Positions 23,629 to 31,712 of a stretch of 64,000 bases of DNA are shown in pieces. Below the pieces are notes generated by a model that saw only the letters and a program-made list of their open reading frames with translations, was not told where the DNA came from and searched no databases. Source of the DNA: Streptomyces fulvoviolaceus (GTDB taxonomy: Bacteria; Actinomycetota; Actinomycetes; Streptomycetales; Streptomycetaceae); assembly GCF_000718165.1 (NCBI RefSeq), contig NZ_JOEY01000024.1:186001-250000 (forward strand), written 5' to 3'. Every line of letters begins with the position of its first letter. Positions within the stretch are counted from its first letter, which is position 1. Made by a program: the position numbers and the translations under genes.

Positions 23629-24357
23629 CTACGCGGCCGCCGCCGGCAGGTCCGGACGCAGCGGCCACGCCGGATCCACCGCCTCCTCGCTGCCGCTGCG
23701 CGCGAACCACGCCTGCAGGCCCCGCGCCTGGGCCGCGTGCCACACCGCCTGCAGCGTGTGCAGCTCGGAGGGGGCCAGCCGCTCCAGCCGGGCCGCGAAC
23801 CGGCGACCGACCGCCCGTACGACGTCCAGCGAGGCCTGTGCGTCGGCCGCCGCGTCGTGCGCGCCGTCCAGCGTGACGCCGTAGTGCGCACACAGGTCGG
23901 TGAGGGTGCGGCGGCCCTTGCGGTAGCGGTCCAGATGCTTGTCCAGGACCCGTGGGTCCAGCACCAGCAGCGGCGACGACTCGAACCAGCGGTCCAGGGA
24001 CGAGGCGCGATGGCGGCGCAACTCGCGGTCCAGGAGCGTCAGATCGAACGGCGCGTTCATGATCACCAGCGGGCGGCCCGCCGCGGCCTGCTCGGCCAGC
24101 GCTTCCGCTATCTCGTACATCACCGGCGCGGGCCAGCGGCCGTTGCGCTGCAGATGTTCGTCCGTCAGCCCGTGCACCTCCGTCGCCCCGGCGGGCACCG
24201 GCACGCCCGGGTTCACCAGCCACCGGCTCACCCGGGGCCGGGTTCCCGGGGCGTCCTGGACGACGACGGCGGCCGACACGATGCGATCGGTCTCGACGTC
24301 AACGCCCGTGGTCTCTGTGTCGAAAGCGGCCAGGGGCCCTTCGTACCAGCACGTCAT
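23629..24357 (-). CDS. DEDDh 3'-5' exonuclease (DnaQ/epsilon-like)
   Basis: 242 residues. Exo I motif FDTETTG at residues 12-18, Exo II NAPFDLTLLD near 100, Exo III AHDAAADA near 165, so all four acidic residues and the His of the DEDDh class are present. The C-terminal 60 residues form a helical extension (LHTLQAVWHAAQARGLQAWF). It is a stand-alone proofreading-type or RNA-processing exonuclease; the partner polymerase or substrate is unknown. It is transcribed divergently from the DUF4365 gene. Confidence 0.92.
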   Translation of the reverse strand: MTCWYEGPLAAFDTETTGVDVETDRIVSAAVVVQDAPGTRPRVSRWLVNPGVPVPAGATEVHGLTDEHLQRNGRWPAPVMYEIAEALAEQAAAGRPLVIMNAPFDLTLLDRELRRHRASSLDRWFESSPLLVLDPRVLDKHLDRYRKGRRTLTDLCAHYGVTLDGAHDAAADAQASLDVVRAVGRRFAARLERLAPSELHTLQAVWHAAQARGLQAWFARSGSEEAVDPAWPLRPDLPAAAA

Positions 24358-24525
24358 ACCTACACAACCCCTCGTTCACCCACGGCAGCTGACGCACCGT
24401 CTTCTGCCAGTTTGGTGATACCCGGGCTGTTTGCGCCGTACGCCGGAAGGACACAACAGGAGTACGGGTCTTTGCAGTTCAGGGGCCCGCACTGCGGATT
24501 CACTGAACGTGGAAGGCTGTTGGTC

Positions 24526-25095
24526 ATGGCGATAGCGCAGCCCGAGCGGGGCGGGCTGCTGCCCGAACAACGCACGGGCCCCCATCGCGGCACACTCGCC
24601 ACCACCGCCTGCATGGAGACCTTGCAGGTGGGCTATCTGCACGCCGTCGCCGCCGCGGCCGGCTGCTCGCTGTCGCAACCCTTTCCGGACAACGGCATCG
24701 ACTGGCACGTCAGTCATGGCTCGCCCGGGCACACCGTCGACGACGAGGTCACCATCAAGGTGCAGCTCAAGTGCACCTACCAGATCGCGCCGAACCCTCC
24801 CGGCCGGTTCTTCTCCTTCACGCTCGACAACGACCACCTGCGCAAGCTCGCCCGCACTCCGGTGTCGGTGCACAAGATCCTGGTGGTCATGCTCGTGCCG
24901 AGAACCCAGGACGACTGGCTGCGCGCCAGCCACGACCGGCTGGACCTCAGACACTGCTGTTACTGGGTCAACCTCGCCGGCCACCCGATCACCGGCCGGA
25001 CCCGGACCACCGTGCGGATACCGACCTCACGCATCTTCGACGACCGGGCGCTGTGCGAGATCATGACGCGGGTCGGGACGGGAGGCAGACCATGA
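24526..25095 (+). CDS. DUF4365 protein, PD-(D/E)xK nuclease-like
   Basis: 189 residues from ATG 24526 with GGAAGG at 24512-24517. The pattern GIDWHVSH (Asp 59) followed by TIKVQLKCTY (Gln 80, Lys 82) after a helix METLQVGYLHAVAAAAG fits the D...(E/Q)xK core of Mrr-like nucleases, and DUF4365 is placed in that clan. Later beta strands (HKILVVMLVPR, CCYWVNLAG) complete an alpha/beta fold. Nuclease activity is inferred. Its stop overlaps the next start by four bases, so the two proteins are probably made together. Confidence 0.75.
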   Translation: MAIAQPERGGLLPEQRTGPHRGTLATTACMETLQVGYLHAVAAAAGCSLSQPFPDNGIDWHVSHGSPGHTVDDEVTIKVQLKCTYQIAPNPPGRFFSFTLDNDHLRKLARTPVSVHKILVVMLVPRTQDDWLRASHDRLDLRHCCYWVNLAGHPITGRTRTTVRIPTSRIFDDRALCEIMTRVGTGGRP

Positions 25096-26306
25096 CGCAC
25101 CGTCCGCTCGACGAGCCCCTGCGGCCGGTCAGGCCGCACCCTGACGAGGCCTGGCACCGCGCCCCCGAACCCGGCCAGGTCGACCCCGCCGTGCTCAGCG
25201 CCCTGCTGCACCGGCACGGCTGGCAGCGGCGCGGCGGGGCCGCCGGACGCTACGGCCGCTGGACCCCGCCGGGACCGGGCGGCGGCGGGACGAGCCTGCT
25301 CGTGCCCGAGAGCCTCGCCTTCCCCGACAGCGAGGACCTGCTCGGCGAGGCCCTGGTCGCCCTGACACGCAGCGGTACGCCGTCGGCGCGCGAGGTGCTG
25401 GTCGGGCTTGCCGTGCCCAGCGACGAGATCCGCTGGTGGCGGGACGTCCCGCCCGGCCCCGCCGACGCCACGCCCTGGACGGTCGAGGAACAACTGCGCA
25501 GCGCCGCCCGCCAGACGCTGCTCGCCGGCGCGCTGGCCACACGCGCGCGTGCGGGCTACTACGGCGTCCGCTACCGCCGTACCGCCGCCGCTTCCCTGGA
25601 CAACGTCCTCGTCGGCTCCGCGGCCGGCGGCCGCCACCTCACCGCCTTCGTGCCCGTCGGCACCGGCCGGCCCCTCGCCGTACGCCTTCACCAGGCCCTC
25701 TACGCCGCCCGCGAGGCCATCGACTACCAGCGGGCCACCGGCGGCATGGACGCCTTCGACGGCGCCGTCGAGGCGGGCGTCAGCCGCGAGCTCACCGAGG
25801 CGCTGATCGCCCTCGTGCGCGGTACGGAAGGCGCCCGCATCGCCGTGGAGTGGGCGCCGGCGGCCGGTGTCCCCGAAGGGTGCGCGGCGCCCGCCGAGGC
25901 CGTCGAGTTCTCGCCCGGCGACCTGCCCGTGCTGCGCGAGGCGGGGGCCCGCTTCCTGCGCGAGGAGCCCTCGGTCTCGGTGCGGGTCACCGGTGCTGTG
26001 GTCCGGATGCGCAGATCGGGACCGCGCGGGGAGGGGTCGGTGCGGCTGCGGGTGATCGCGGGCGCCGAGGTTCCGTACGTACGGCTGGCCCTGGACGAGG
26101 AGGCGTACCGGATCGCCGGGCACGCGCACCTCGTCGGGCTGCCGGTCCGGGTCCACGGCAGGCTGGAGAGCCGCGGCGGCTTCCGCCGGCTCACCGGGGT
26201 CTCCGGAGTCGTACCCGTGCAGGTGGACGAGGCCGAGCGCGACCGGCTGATGAAGTCCCTGCAGGAGAATCTCGACTTCTTCGAGGAAGCCTGCGGAGGG
26301 GACTGA
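25092..26306 (+). CDS. Unknown protein co-translated with DUF4365 protein
   Basis: 404 residues; ATG 25092 overlaps the upstream stop (ATGA). I do not recognise the family. It has a Pro-rich N-terminus, a mixed alpha/beta middle, and a C-terminal beta-barrel-like region (VSVRVTGAVVRMRRSG, VPYVRLALDEEAYRIAGHAH, PVRVHGRLESRGGFRRLTGV) that could be an OB-type module, ending in an acidic helix. There are no membrane segments and no catalytic motif. The gene pair between an exonuclease and thrS suggests a nucleic-acid-related role, but this is context only. Confidence 0.7.
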   Translation: MTHRPLDEPLRPVRPHPDEAWHRAPEPGQVDPAVLSALLHRHGWQRRGGAAGRYGRWTPPGPGGGGTSLLVPESLAFPDSEDLLGEALVALTRSGTPSAREVLVGLAVPSDEIRWWRDVPPGPADATPWTVEEQLRSAARQTLLAGALATRARAGYYGVRYRRTAAASLDNVLVGSAAGGRHLTAFVPVGTGRPLAVRLHQALYAAREAIDYQRATGGMDAFDGAVEAGVSRELTEALIALVRGTEGARIAVEWAPAAGVPEGCAAPAEAVEFSPGDLPVLREAGARFLREEPSVSVRVTGAVVRMRRSGPRGEGSVRLRVIAGAEVPYVRLALDEEAYRIAGHAHLVGLPVRVHGRLESRGGFRRLTGVSGVVPVQVDEAERDRLMKSLQENLDFFEEACGGD

Positions 26307-26314
26307 TTTCGCAG

Positions 26315-26379
26315 AGGTGGGTGCCGGGTCGGTACGATCCCCTATTGCGCGCGCTCTCGGTATGGCGCCGCACCCACCT
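26315..26379 (+). promoter_or_regulatory. Possible thrS leader hairpin
   Basis: AGGTGGGTGC (26315-26324) pairs exactly with GCACCCACCT (26370-26379), closing a 45-nt loop that contains a smaller GGTCG/CGATC stem. The right arm ends 5 nt before the thrS ribosome site (CAGGAG). If the transcript starts upstream of 26315 it could control translation. A TACGAT -10-like box at 26333-26338 would place the start inside it and remove the left arm. Confidence 0.35.
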
Positions 26380-26396
26380 TCAGTCAGGAGAGACCG

Positions 26397-28373
26397 GTGT
26401 CAGACGTCCGTGTGATCATCCAACGCGATTCCGAGCGGGAAGAACGCGTGGTGACGACGGGCACTACGGCCGCCGAGCTCTTCGCCGGCGAGCGCTCGAT
26501 CATCGCCGCGCGCGTGGGCGGCGAGCTCAAGGACCTGTCGTACGCCCTGTCCGAGGGCGACGAGGTCGAGGGCGTCGAGATCTCCTCCCAGGACGGCCTC
26601 AACATCCTGCGCCACTCCACCGCGCACGTCATGGCCCAGGCCGTGCAGGAGCTCTTCCCCGACGCCAAGCTGGGCATCGGCCCGCCGGTCAAGGACGGCT
26701 TCTACTACGACTTCGACGTCGAGAAGCCGTTCACGCCCGAGGACCTCAAGGCCGTCGAGAAGAAGATGCAGGAGATCCAGAAGCGGGGGCAGAAGTTCTC
26801 CCGCCGGGTGATCACCGACGAGGCCGCCCGCGAGGAGCTGGCCGACGAGCCGTACAAGCTGGAGCTGATCGGTCTCAAGGGCTCTGCGTCCTCGGACGAC
26901 GGCGCGGACGTCGAGGTCGGCGCCGGTGAGCTGACGATCTACGACAACCTGGACGCCAAGACCGGTGACCTGTGCTGGAAGGACCTCTGCCGCGGTCCCC
27001 ACCTGCCCTCCACCCGGAACATCCCGGCGTTCAAGCTGATGCGCAACGCGGCCGCCTACTGGCGCGGCAGCGAGAAGAACCCGATGCTCCAGCGCATCTA
27101 CGGCACCGCTTGGCCGACCAAGGACGAGCTGAAGGCGCACCTCGACTTCCTCGCCGAGGCGGAGAAGCGAGACCACCGCAAGCTGGGCTCCGAGCTGGAC
27201 CTGTTCTCCATCCCGGAGCAGATCGGTTCCGGCCTCGCCGTCTTCCACCCCAAGGGCGGCATCATCCGCCGCGTGATGGAGGACTACTCGCGCCGCCGTC
27301 ACGAGGAGGAGGGCTACGAGTTCGTCTACACCCCGCACGCGACGAAGGGGAAGCTCTTCGAGACCTCGGGCCACCTGGACTGGTACGCCGAGGGCATGTA
27401 CCCGCCCATGCAGCTCGACGAGGGCGTGGACTACTACCTCAAGCCCATGAACTGCCCGATGCACAACCTGATCTTCGATGCGCGCGGCCGCTCCTACCGC
27501 GAACTGCCGCTGCGCCTCTTCGAGTTCGGGACCGTGTACCGGTACGAGAAGTCGGGCGTCGTGCACGGCCTCACGCGTGCGCGTGGCTTCACGCAGGACG
27601 ACGCGCACATCTACTGCACCCGTGAGCAGATGTCGGAGGAGCTCGACAAGACGCTCACCTTCGTCCTCGGCCTGCTGCGCGACTACGGTCTGACCGACTT
27701 CTACCTGGAGCTGTCCACCAAGGACCCGGAGAAGTTCGTCGGCTCCGACGAGGCCTGGGAGGAGGCGACGGAGACCCTTCGCCAGGTGGCCGAGAAGCAG
27801 GGACTTCCGCTCGTTCCCGACCCGGGGGGCGCCGCCTTCTACGGCCCGAAGATCTCCGTCCAGACCAAGGACGCCATCGGCCGCACCTGGCAGATGTCGA
27901 CGATCCAGCTCGACTTCAACCTGCCGGAGCGCTTCGAGCTCGAGTACACCTCGCCCGACGGTTCCAAGCAGCGTCCGGTCATGATCCACCGGGCCCTGTT
28001 CGGCTCCATCGAGCGGTTCTTCGCGGTGCTCCTGGAGCACTACGCGGGCGCCTTCCCGGCGTGGCTGGCCCCGGTCCAGGCGGTCGGCATCCCGATCGGG
28101 GACGCGCACGTCGAGTACCTGGAGAAGTTCGCCGCCGCGGCCAAGAAGCAGGGGCTGCGAGTCGAGGTCGACTCCTCCTCGGACCGTATGCAGAAGAAGA
28201 TCCGCAACGCCCAGAAGCAGAAGGTGCCCTTCATGGTCATCGCGGGCGACGAGGACATGTCCGGTGGATCCGTGTCCTTCCGCTACCGCGACGGCTCGCA
28301 GGAGAACGGCATCCCGTTCGACGAGGCCATCGCGAAGATCGCGAAGGTCGTGGAGGAGCGGGTGCAGGTCTGA
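26397..28373 (+). CDS. thrS: Threonyl-tRNA synthetase
   Basis: 658 residues from GTG 26397, close to normal length. An N-terminal TGS domain (residues 1-60) is followed by the editing domain with [16 protein letters not shown], then the class II core (motif 2 [22 protein letters not shown], motif 3 [22 protein letters not shown]) and a C-terminal anticodon-binding domain. The zinc-binding cysteine is in MNCPMHN. It charges tRNA-Thr in the cytoplasm. It heads the conserved block also seen in mycobacteria. Confidence 0.98.
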   Translation: MSDVRVIIQRDSEREERVVTTGTTAAELFAGERSIIAARVGGELKDLSYALSEGDEVEGVEISSQDGLNILRHSTAHVMAQAVQELFPDAKLGIGPPVKDGFYYDFDVEKPFTPEDLKAVEKKMQEIQKRGQKFSRRVITDEAAREELADEPYKLELIGLKGSASSDDGADVEVGAGELTIYDNLDAKTGDLCWKDLCRGPHLPSTRNIPAFKLMRNAAAYWRGSEKNPMLQRIYGTAWPTKDELKAHLDFLAEAEKRDHRKLGSELDLFSIPEQIGSGLAVFHPKGGIIRRVMEDYSRRRHEEEGYEFVYTPHATKGKLFETSGHLDWYAEGMYPPMQLDEGVDYYLKPMNCPMHNLIFDARGRSYRELPLRLFEFGTVYRYEKSGVVHGLTRARGFTQDDAHIYCTREQMSEELDKTLTFVLGLLRDYGLTDFYLELSTKDPEKFVGSDEAWEEATETLRQVAEKQGLPLVPDPGGAAFYGPKISVQTKDAIGRTWQMSTIQLDFNLPERFELEYTSPDGSKQRPVMIHRALFGSIERFFAVLLEHYAGAFPAWLAPVQAVGIPIGDAHVEYLEKFAAAAKKQGLRVEVDSSSDRMQKKIRNAQKQKVPFMVIAGDEDMSGGSVSFRYRDGSQENGIPFDEAIAKIAKVVEERVQV

Positions 28374-28389
28374 CGCGTACGTGACGTGG

Positions 28390-28423
28390 GGCCCCCGGGG
28401 AGTTCAGCTCCCCGGGGGCCTTT
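28390..28423. terminator. 13-bp hairpin at the thrS/K+ channel convergent end
   Basis: GGCCCCCGGGGAG (28390-28402), loop TTCAG, exact complement 28408-28420, then TTT. Its right arm lies inside the last codons of the opposing gene, so it may act in both directions. Confidence 0.75.
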
Positions 28424-29060
28424 CGTCGTCCTCCCGCGCGAACACCTGGAGCAGCCACGAGGCGAACGTCCCGGTCACGGCGCCGAGGAGGGCCATCCCG
28501 ATGGCCATCATCCCGACCGCGATCAGGCGTCCGACGGGTGTGACGGGGGAGACGTCGCCGTAGCCGACGGTGGCGAAGGTGGCGCAGGTCCACCACACGG
28601 CGTCGCCGAAGGTCCGCATGGACGCCTGAGGGGCCCCGCGCTCCTGCTGGTACACGGCGAGCGCGCCCGCGAAGCCCAGCAGCACGGCCGACAGCCCTGC
28701 GTAGAGCATCACGCGCGCGTGCAGCGCGAGCCGGGGCCGCCCATGCCGTCGCTGCACGGCCTCGTAGACCTTCACGACCCGCAACGGCCTGAGCAGTGGC
28801 AGGACCAGCACCAGAGTGTCCAGCCAGTGCGTCCGTACGAAGCGCAGCCGCTGTCCGCTCAGCCGCCAGCGCACCGCGTAGTCGACGGCGAACAGCGCCC
28901 ACGAGGCCAGCATCAGTGCCAGGCAGAGGGCCAGCACACCGTCGGGCAGACCAGGGGCCAGTACGCGGATCGCGTACGAGGTGAGAAAGACCAGTGACGC
29001 CACGGCGAGCGGGACCTCCGTGCGCGCCTCCCATCGGATCTTGCGACTGTCATCGTCCAC
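28404..29060 (-). CDS. Six-helix-type potassium channel
   Basis: 218 residues from GTG 29060. Several N-terminal helices are followed by the pore: TFGDAVWWTCATFATVGYGD, with the selectivity filter TVGYGD, then the inner helix LIAVGMMAIGMALLGAVTGTFASWLL. The sequence HWLDTLVLVLPLLRPLRVVKVYEAV before the pore is voltage-sensor-like but has few regularly spaced Arg. There is no RCK domain. It interrupts the thrS-HIT order known from mycobacteria. Confidence 0.88.
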   Translation of the reverse strand: MDDDSRKIRWEARTEVPLAVASLVFLTSYAIRVLAPGLPDGVLALCLALMLASWALFAVDYAVRWRLSGQRLRFVRTHWLDTLVLVLPLLRPLRVVKVYEAVQRRHGRPRLALHARVMLYAGLSAVLLGFAGALAVYQQERGAPQASMRTFGDAVWWTCATFATVGYGDVSPVTPVGRLIAVGMMAIGMALLGAVTGTFASWLLQVFAREDDERPPGS

Positions 29061-29126
29061 TGGCCCAGCTTGGCCCGGGCCGCTTTTCGCACAACCCCGC
29101 CGACACGGCGCGAACGGGCGAAGCCA

Positions 29127-29132
29127 TATGCT
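29127..29132 (+). promoter_or_regulatory. -10-like box before the HIT gene
   Basis: TATGCT ends 7 nt before ATG 29140, again suggesting a leaderless message. This favours the 29140 start over ATG 29128. Confidence 0.35.
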
Positions 29133-29139
29133 GCACTGC

Positions 29140-29688
29140 ATGACGAGTGAGCCGGAGCAGCAGCTGGGAGTGGGGACTCAGGACGCGTTCCAGCGTCTGT
29201 GGACGCCCCACCGGATGGCCTACATCCAGGGCGAGAACAAGCCGACCGGCCCGGGTGCCGACGACGGCTGCCCCTTCTGCTCGATTCCGGCCAAGTCCGA
29301 CGAGGACGGTCTGATCGTCCGGCGCGGCGAGCAGGTGTACGCGGTGCTCAACCTGTACCCGTACAACGGCGGCCACCTGATGGTCGTGCCCTACCGGCAT
29401 GTCGCCGACTACACGGACCTCACCGACCCGGAGACCGCCGAGCTCGCCGCGCTGACCAAGCAGGCGATGACGGCCCTGCGCACGGCCTCCGGTGCGCACG
29501 GCTTCAACATCGGCATGAACCAGGGCTCGGTCGCCGGCGCCGGCATCGCCGCCCACCTCCACCAGCACATCGTCCCGCGCTGGGGCGGCGACACGAACTT
29601 CATGCCGGTCGTCGGCCACACGAGGGTGCTGCCGCAGCTGCTGGCCGACACCCGGAAGATGCTGGCGGACGCCTGGCCGACAGCCTGA
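29140..29688 (+). CDS. HIT-domain protein (Ap4A phosphorylase-like)
   Basis: 182 residues. CPFCSIPA binds zinc in this subfamily. LNLYPYNGGHLMVVPYRHV and the catalytic triad of histidines HLHQHIVPRW follow. Family members cleave dinucleoside polyphosphates such as Ap4A; the mycobacterial orthologue next to thrS and pgsA (Rv2613c) has been described as an Ap4A phosphorylase. The start was chosen from the -10 distance; ATG 29128 would add four residues. Confidence 0.9.
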   Translation: MTSEPEQQLGVGTQDAFQRLWTPHRMAYIQGENKPTGPGADDGCPFCSIPAKSDEDGLIVRRGEQVYAVLNLYPYNGGHLMVVPYRHVADYTDLTDPETAELAALTKQAMTALRTASGAHGFNIGMNQGSVAGAGIAAHLHQHIVPRWGGDTNFMPVVGHTRVLPQLLADTRKMLADAWPTA

Positions 29689-29712
29689 TTCTCAGGCTGG
29701 GCAGTACGGGAA

Positions 29713-29779
29713 CAGCCCGTCCAGCGCTTGAGGACGAGGCCGTCCAGGCCGAAGGGGGGTCTGGGGGCGTAGCCCCCAG
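29713..29779 (+). repeat. Dispersed intergenic element, copy B
   Basis: Begins CAGCCCGTCCAGCGCTTGAG and ends in hairpin CTGGGGGC-GTA-GCCCCCAG (29761-29779). It lies between the converging HIT and membrane-protein genes. Confidence 0.85.
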
Positions 29780-29824
29780 GGACGGTAACCCAAACCCACC
29801 TCACCCGGCTGAACCGCCGGAGGC

Positions 29825-31486
29825 CTAAGCGTCATACAGGTCGGCCTTCCGCGGCATCGGGTCCTGCACGGCCGTGCTCAGGAACGCCGATCGCGATCCG
29901 AACTTCTCGATGTCCACGCCGTTCTCCTCAAGGACCCGGATCGCCGCGGAGTGCACCACGCGCAGGACCGGCGTGGCGGCGCGCAGCGCGTCGTCGGCCA
30001 TGAAGCGGTGCCGCCACGGCTTGTCCGCCCAGGCGTGCCGCAGACCGAACGGCTCGGGCAGCGTCAGGGAGCCGCCGAGCCAGTTCAGCAGCGGCGGATA
30101 CCAGGTCAGGGGCGCCCGCGCGGCCAGTCGTACGACCTCGTCCGCGTCGACCAGCGGAAGCTTCACCTTCCGGGTCTCCCAGAACTTGAGGGACTTCTGG
30201 ACTTCCTTCTCCTTGGCCTCCGGCTTCGAGGTGAACAGCCCGTGCACCGGCCCCAGCGCATGCCCGGTCACCTCGATGCGCAGCGTCTCGTGCAGCACGG
30301 TCACCGTGATCAGCATGGTGATCACCAACTGGCCTTCCCAGAGCGTCCACTGGACGCCCAGGTAGTGCCGGTCACCGCCGCCGAACTGCTGCTTGTTGCA
30401 GATGTCCTGTATCGCGTGCGTCTTGACCTGGTACGCGTCCACGTCCGTGCCCTCGGGCCGGGTCACCGCCTTCGCGTTCTCCGCGATCGGCGTGACGACC
30501 CAGTGGCGTATGGACGCCTTGGGGAAGCCGCCGGTGTTCAGGGTGTTCCGCTCCAGCATGCGCAACTGGTCGTGGATGGAACGTATGACGTCCCAGCTGC
30601 GGAAGGGGTGGATCTCCCTGGTGCGGTCGGCCGCGATCAGGTCCTCGGCGAGCTGCCAGCTGCCCCAGCGCGTGCCCATGCCGAGTATGCCCTTGGGGCC
30701 CGCGTAGAAGACGGCGTTGGACTGCTGCTCGGCGCTGAGCTTGGCGAGGGACTGGCGCAGCTGCTCGGCCGCGGTCTCGCCGGGGCTGCTCGGCACCGCT
30801 TCGGGGACCTTCGCGCCGACGCTGCTGCCGGCCAGCAGGCTGCTCCAGCGCCCCCGCAGATCGGTCGCCGTGCGCTCGCAGATCTGCTTGGCCCAGAACC
30901 AGCCGACCACGGGAAGGACGACACACGCACGCGCGTACCAGGCCCAGAATCCCGTGAACGGCATCTTGATCAGGAAGAGCACGGCGAGTGCGCCCATCGC
31001 GACGAGCAGCGCGGTGGCGAGCGCGCCGGCCTGCTTGTCCTCGCGCTTGGCGATGTTGGTGCGCAGGGTGAAGACCAGCAGCCAGACGAGGAGGCCCGGC
31101 AGGAAGAGCACCCCGCACAGCACCGTCACCGCGGCCAGCCAGTTGTCGCGCTCCCTGCGGATGTTGTTCGCCGCGAGGCAGTGCTCGACCACGACCTGCG
31201 GCTCGGCGCCGAAGGACTGGATGAGCGGCTTGCGGCCGGCGCCCACCATGCGGCCGATCACGGCCGTGGAGAAGGCCTCGCCCAGGTTGGGCCGGAAGAT
31301 CTTGGCCCAGCTGCGGCCGCCCTTGACGACCGACTCGTGCCATTCGTTGTTGGCCTTGAGGATGTCCTCCACCGGGTTGTCCCGATAGGCCGCCGAGGCC
31401 AGCGCGAACGTCGACGTCTGGCCCTCGTCGCCCGTGCGTGGCACCTGCGGACCGAAGATGTCGCCGTAACCGCTGTCAACGGTCAT
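29825..31486 (-). CDS. Conserved Streptomyces membrane protein of unknown function
   Basis: 553 residues from ATG 31486 with GGGGGCGGGA as ribosome site. Residues 1-130 are soluble and include AKIFRPNLGEAFSTAVIG. Four helices follow at about 117-215 (AAVTVLCGVLFLPGLLVWLLVF, ALLVAMGALAVLFLI, ARACVVLPVVGWFWA). A long cytosolic part has a further hydrophobic pair (LVITMLITVTVLHETL). No enzymatic motif is recognised. It is transcribed against the flow of the block. Confidence 0.75.
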   Translation of the reverse strand: MTVDSGYGDIFGPQVPRTGDEGQTSTFALASAAYRDNPVEDILKANNEWHESVVKGGRSWAKIFRPNLGEAFSTAVIGRMVGAGRKPLIQSFGAEPQVVVEHCLAANNIRRERDNWLAAVTVLCGVLFLPGLLVWLLVFTLRTNIAKREDKQAGALATALLVAMGALAVLFLIKMPFTGFWAWYARACVVLPVVGWFWAKQICERTATDLRGRWSSLLAGSSVGAKVPEAVPSSPGETAAEQLRQSLAKLSAEQQSNAVFYAGPKGILGMGTRWGSWQLAEDLIAADRTREIHPFRSWDVIRSIHDQLRMLERNTLNTGGFPKASIRHWVVTPIAENAKAVTRPEGTDVDAYQVKTHAIQDICNKQQFGGGDRHYLGVQWTLWEGQLVITMLITVTVLHETLRIEVTGHALGPVHGLFTSKPEAKEKEVQKSLKFWETRKVKLPLVDADEVVRLAARAPLTWYPPLLNWLGGSLTLPEPFGLRHAWADKPWRHRFMADDALRAATPVLRVVHSAAIRVLEENGVDIEKFGSRSAFLSTAVQDPMPRKADLYDA

Positions 31487-31646
31487 TCCCGCCCCCGATC
31501 GCCGCTGGTCTCGCTCCTGCGGCCTTCCCGACTTCCGTGCTTCGCACACCTGTTGATCAGGTCATCAGCGTATCCGCAGGCACCGACATTCGTCGGCGGA
31601 CGGCCGAAGCCGCCCGCCGACACGGAGGGGAGCGTTCCACAAACGT

Positions 31647-31709
31647 CACTTGTGGGGCGCCGAACGCCACTTGTGCGGCCGCGAGCAGCACTTGCGCGGC
31701 GCCCGGTGC
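31647..31709. repeat. Three 21-bp tandem repeats
   Basis: Units start at 31647, 31668 and 31689; each begins CACTTGYGSGGCSSC. They lie just after the stop codon of the EF-G-like gene and upstream of the membrane-protein gene. Confidence 0.75.
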
Positions 31710-31712
31710 CAA

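Noticed and set aside
26307..26396. T-box riboswitch before thrS
   Set aside because: No T-box sequence (UGGNACC-type bulge), no specifier loop and too short a leader.
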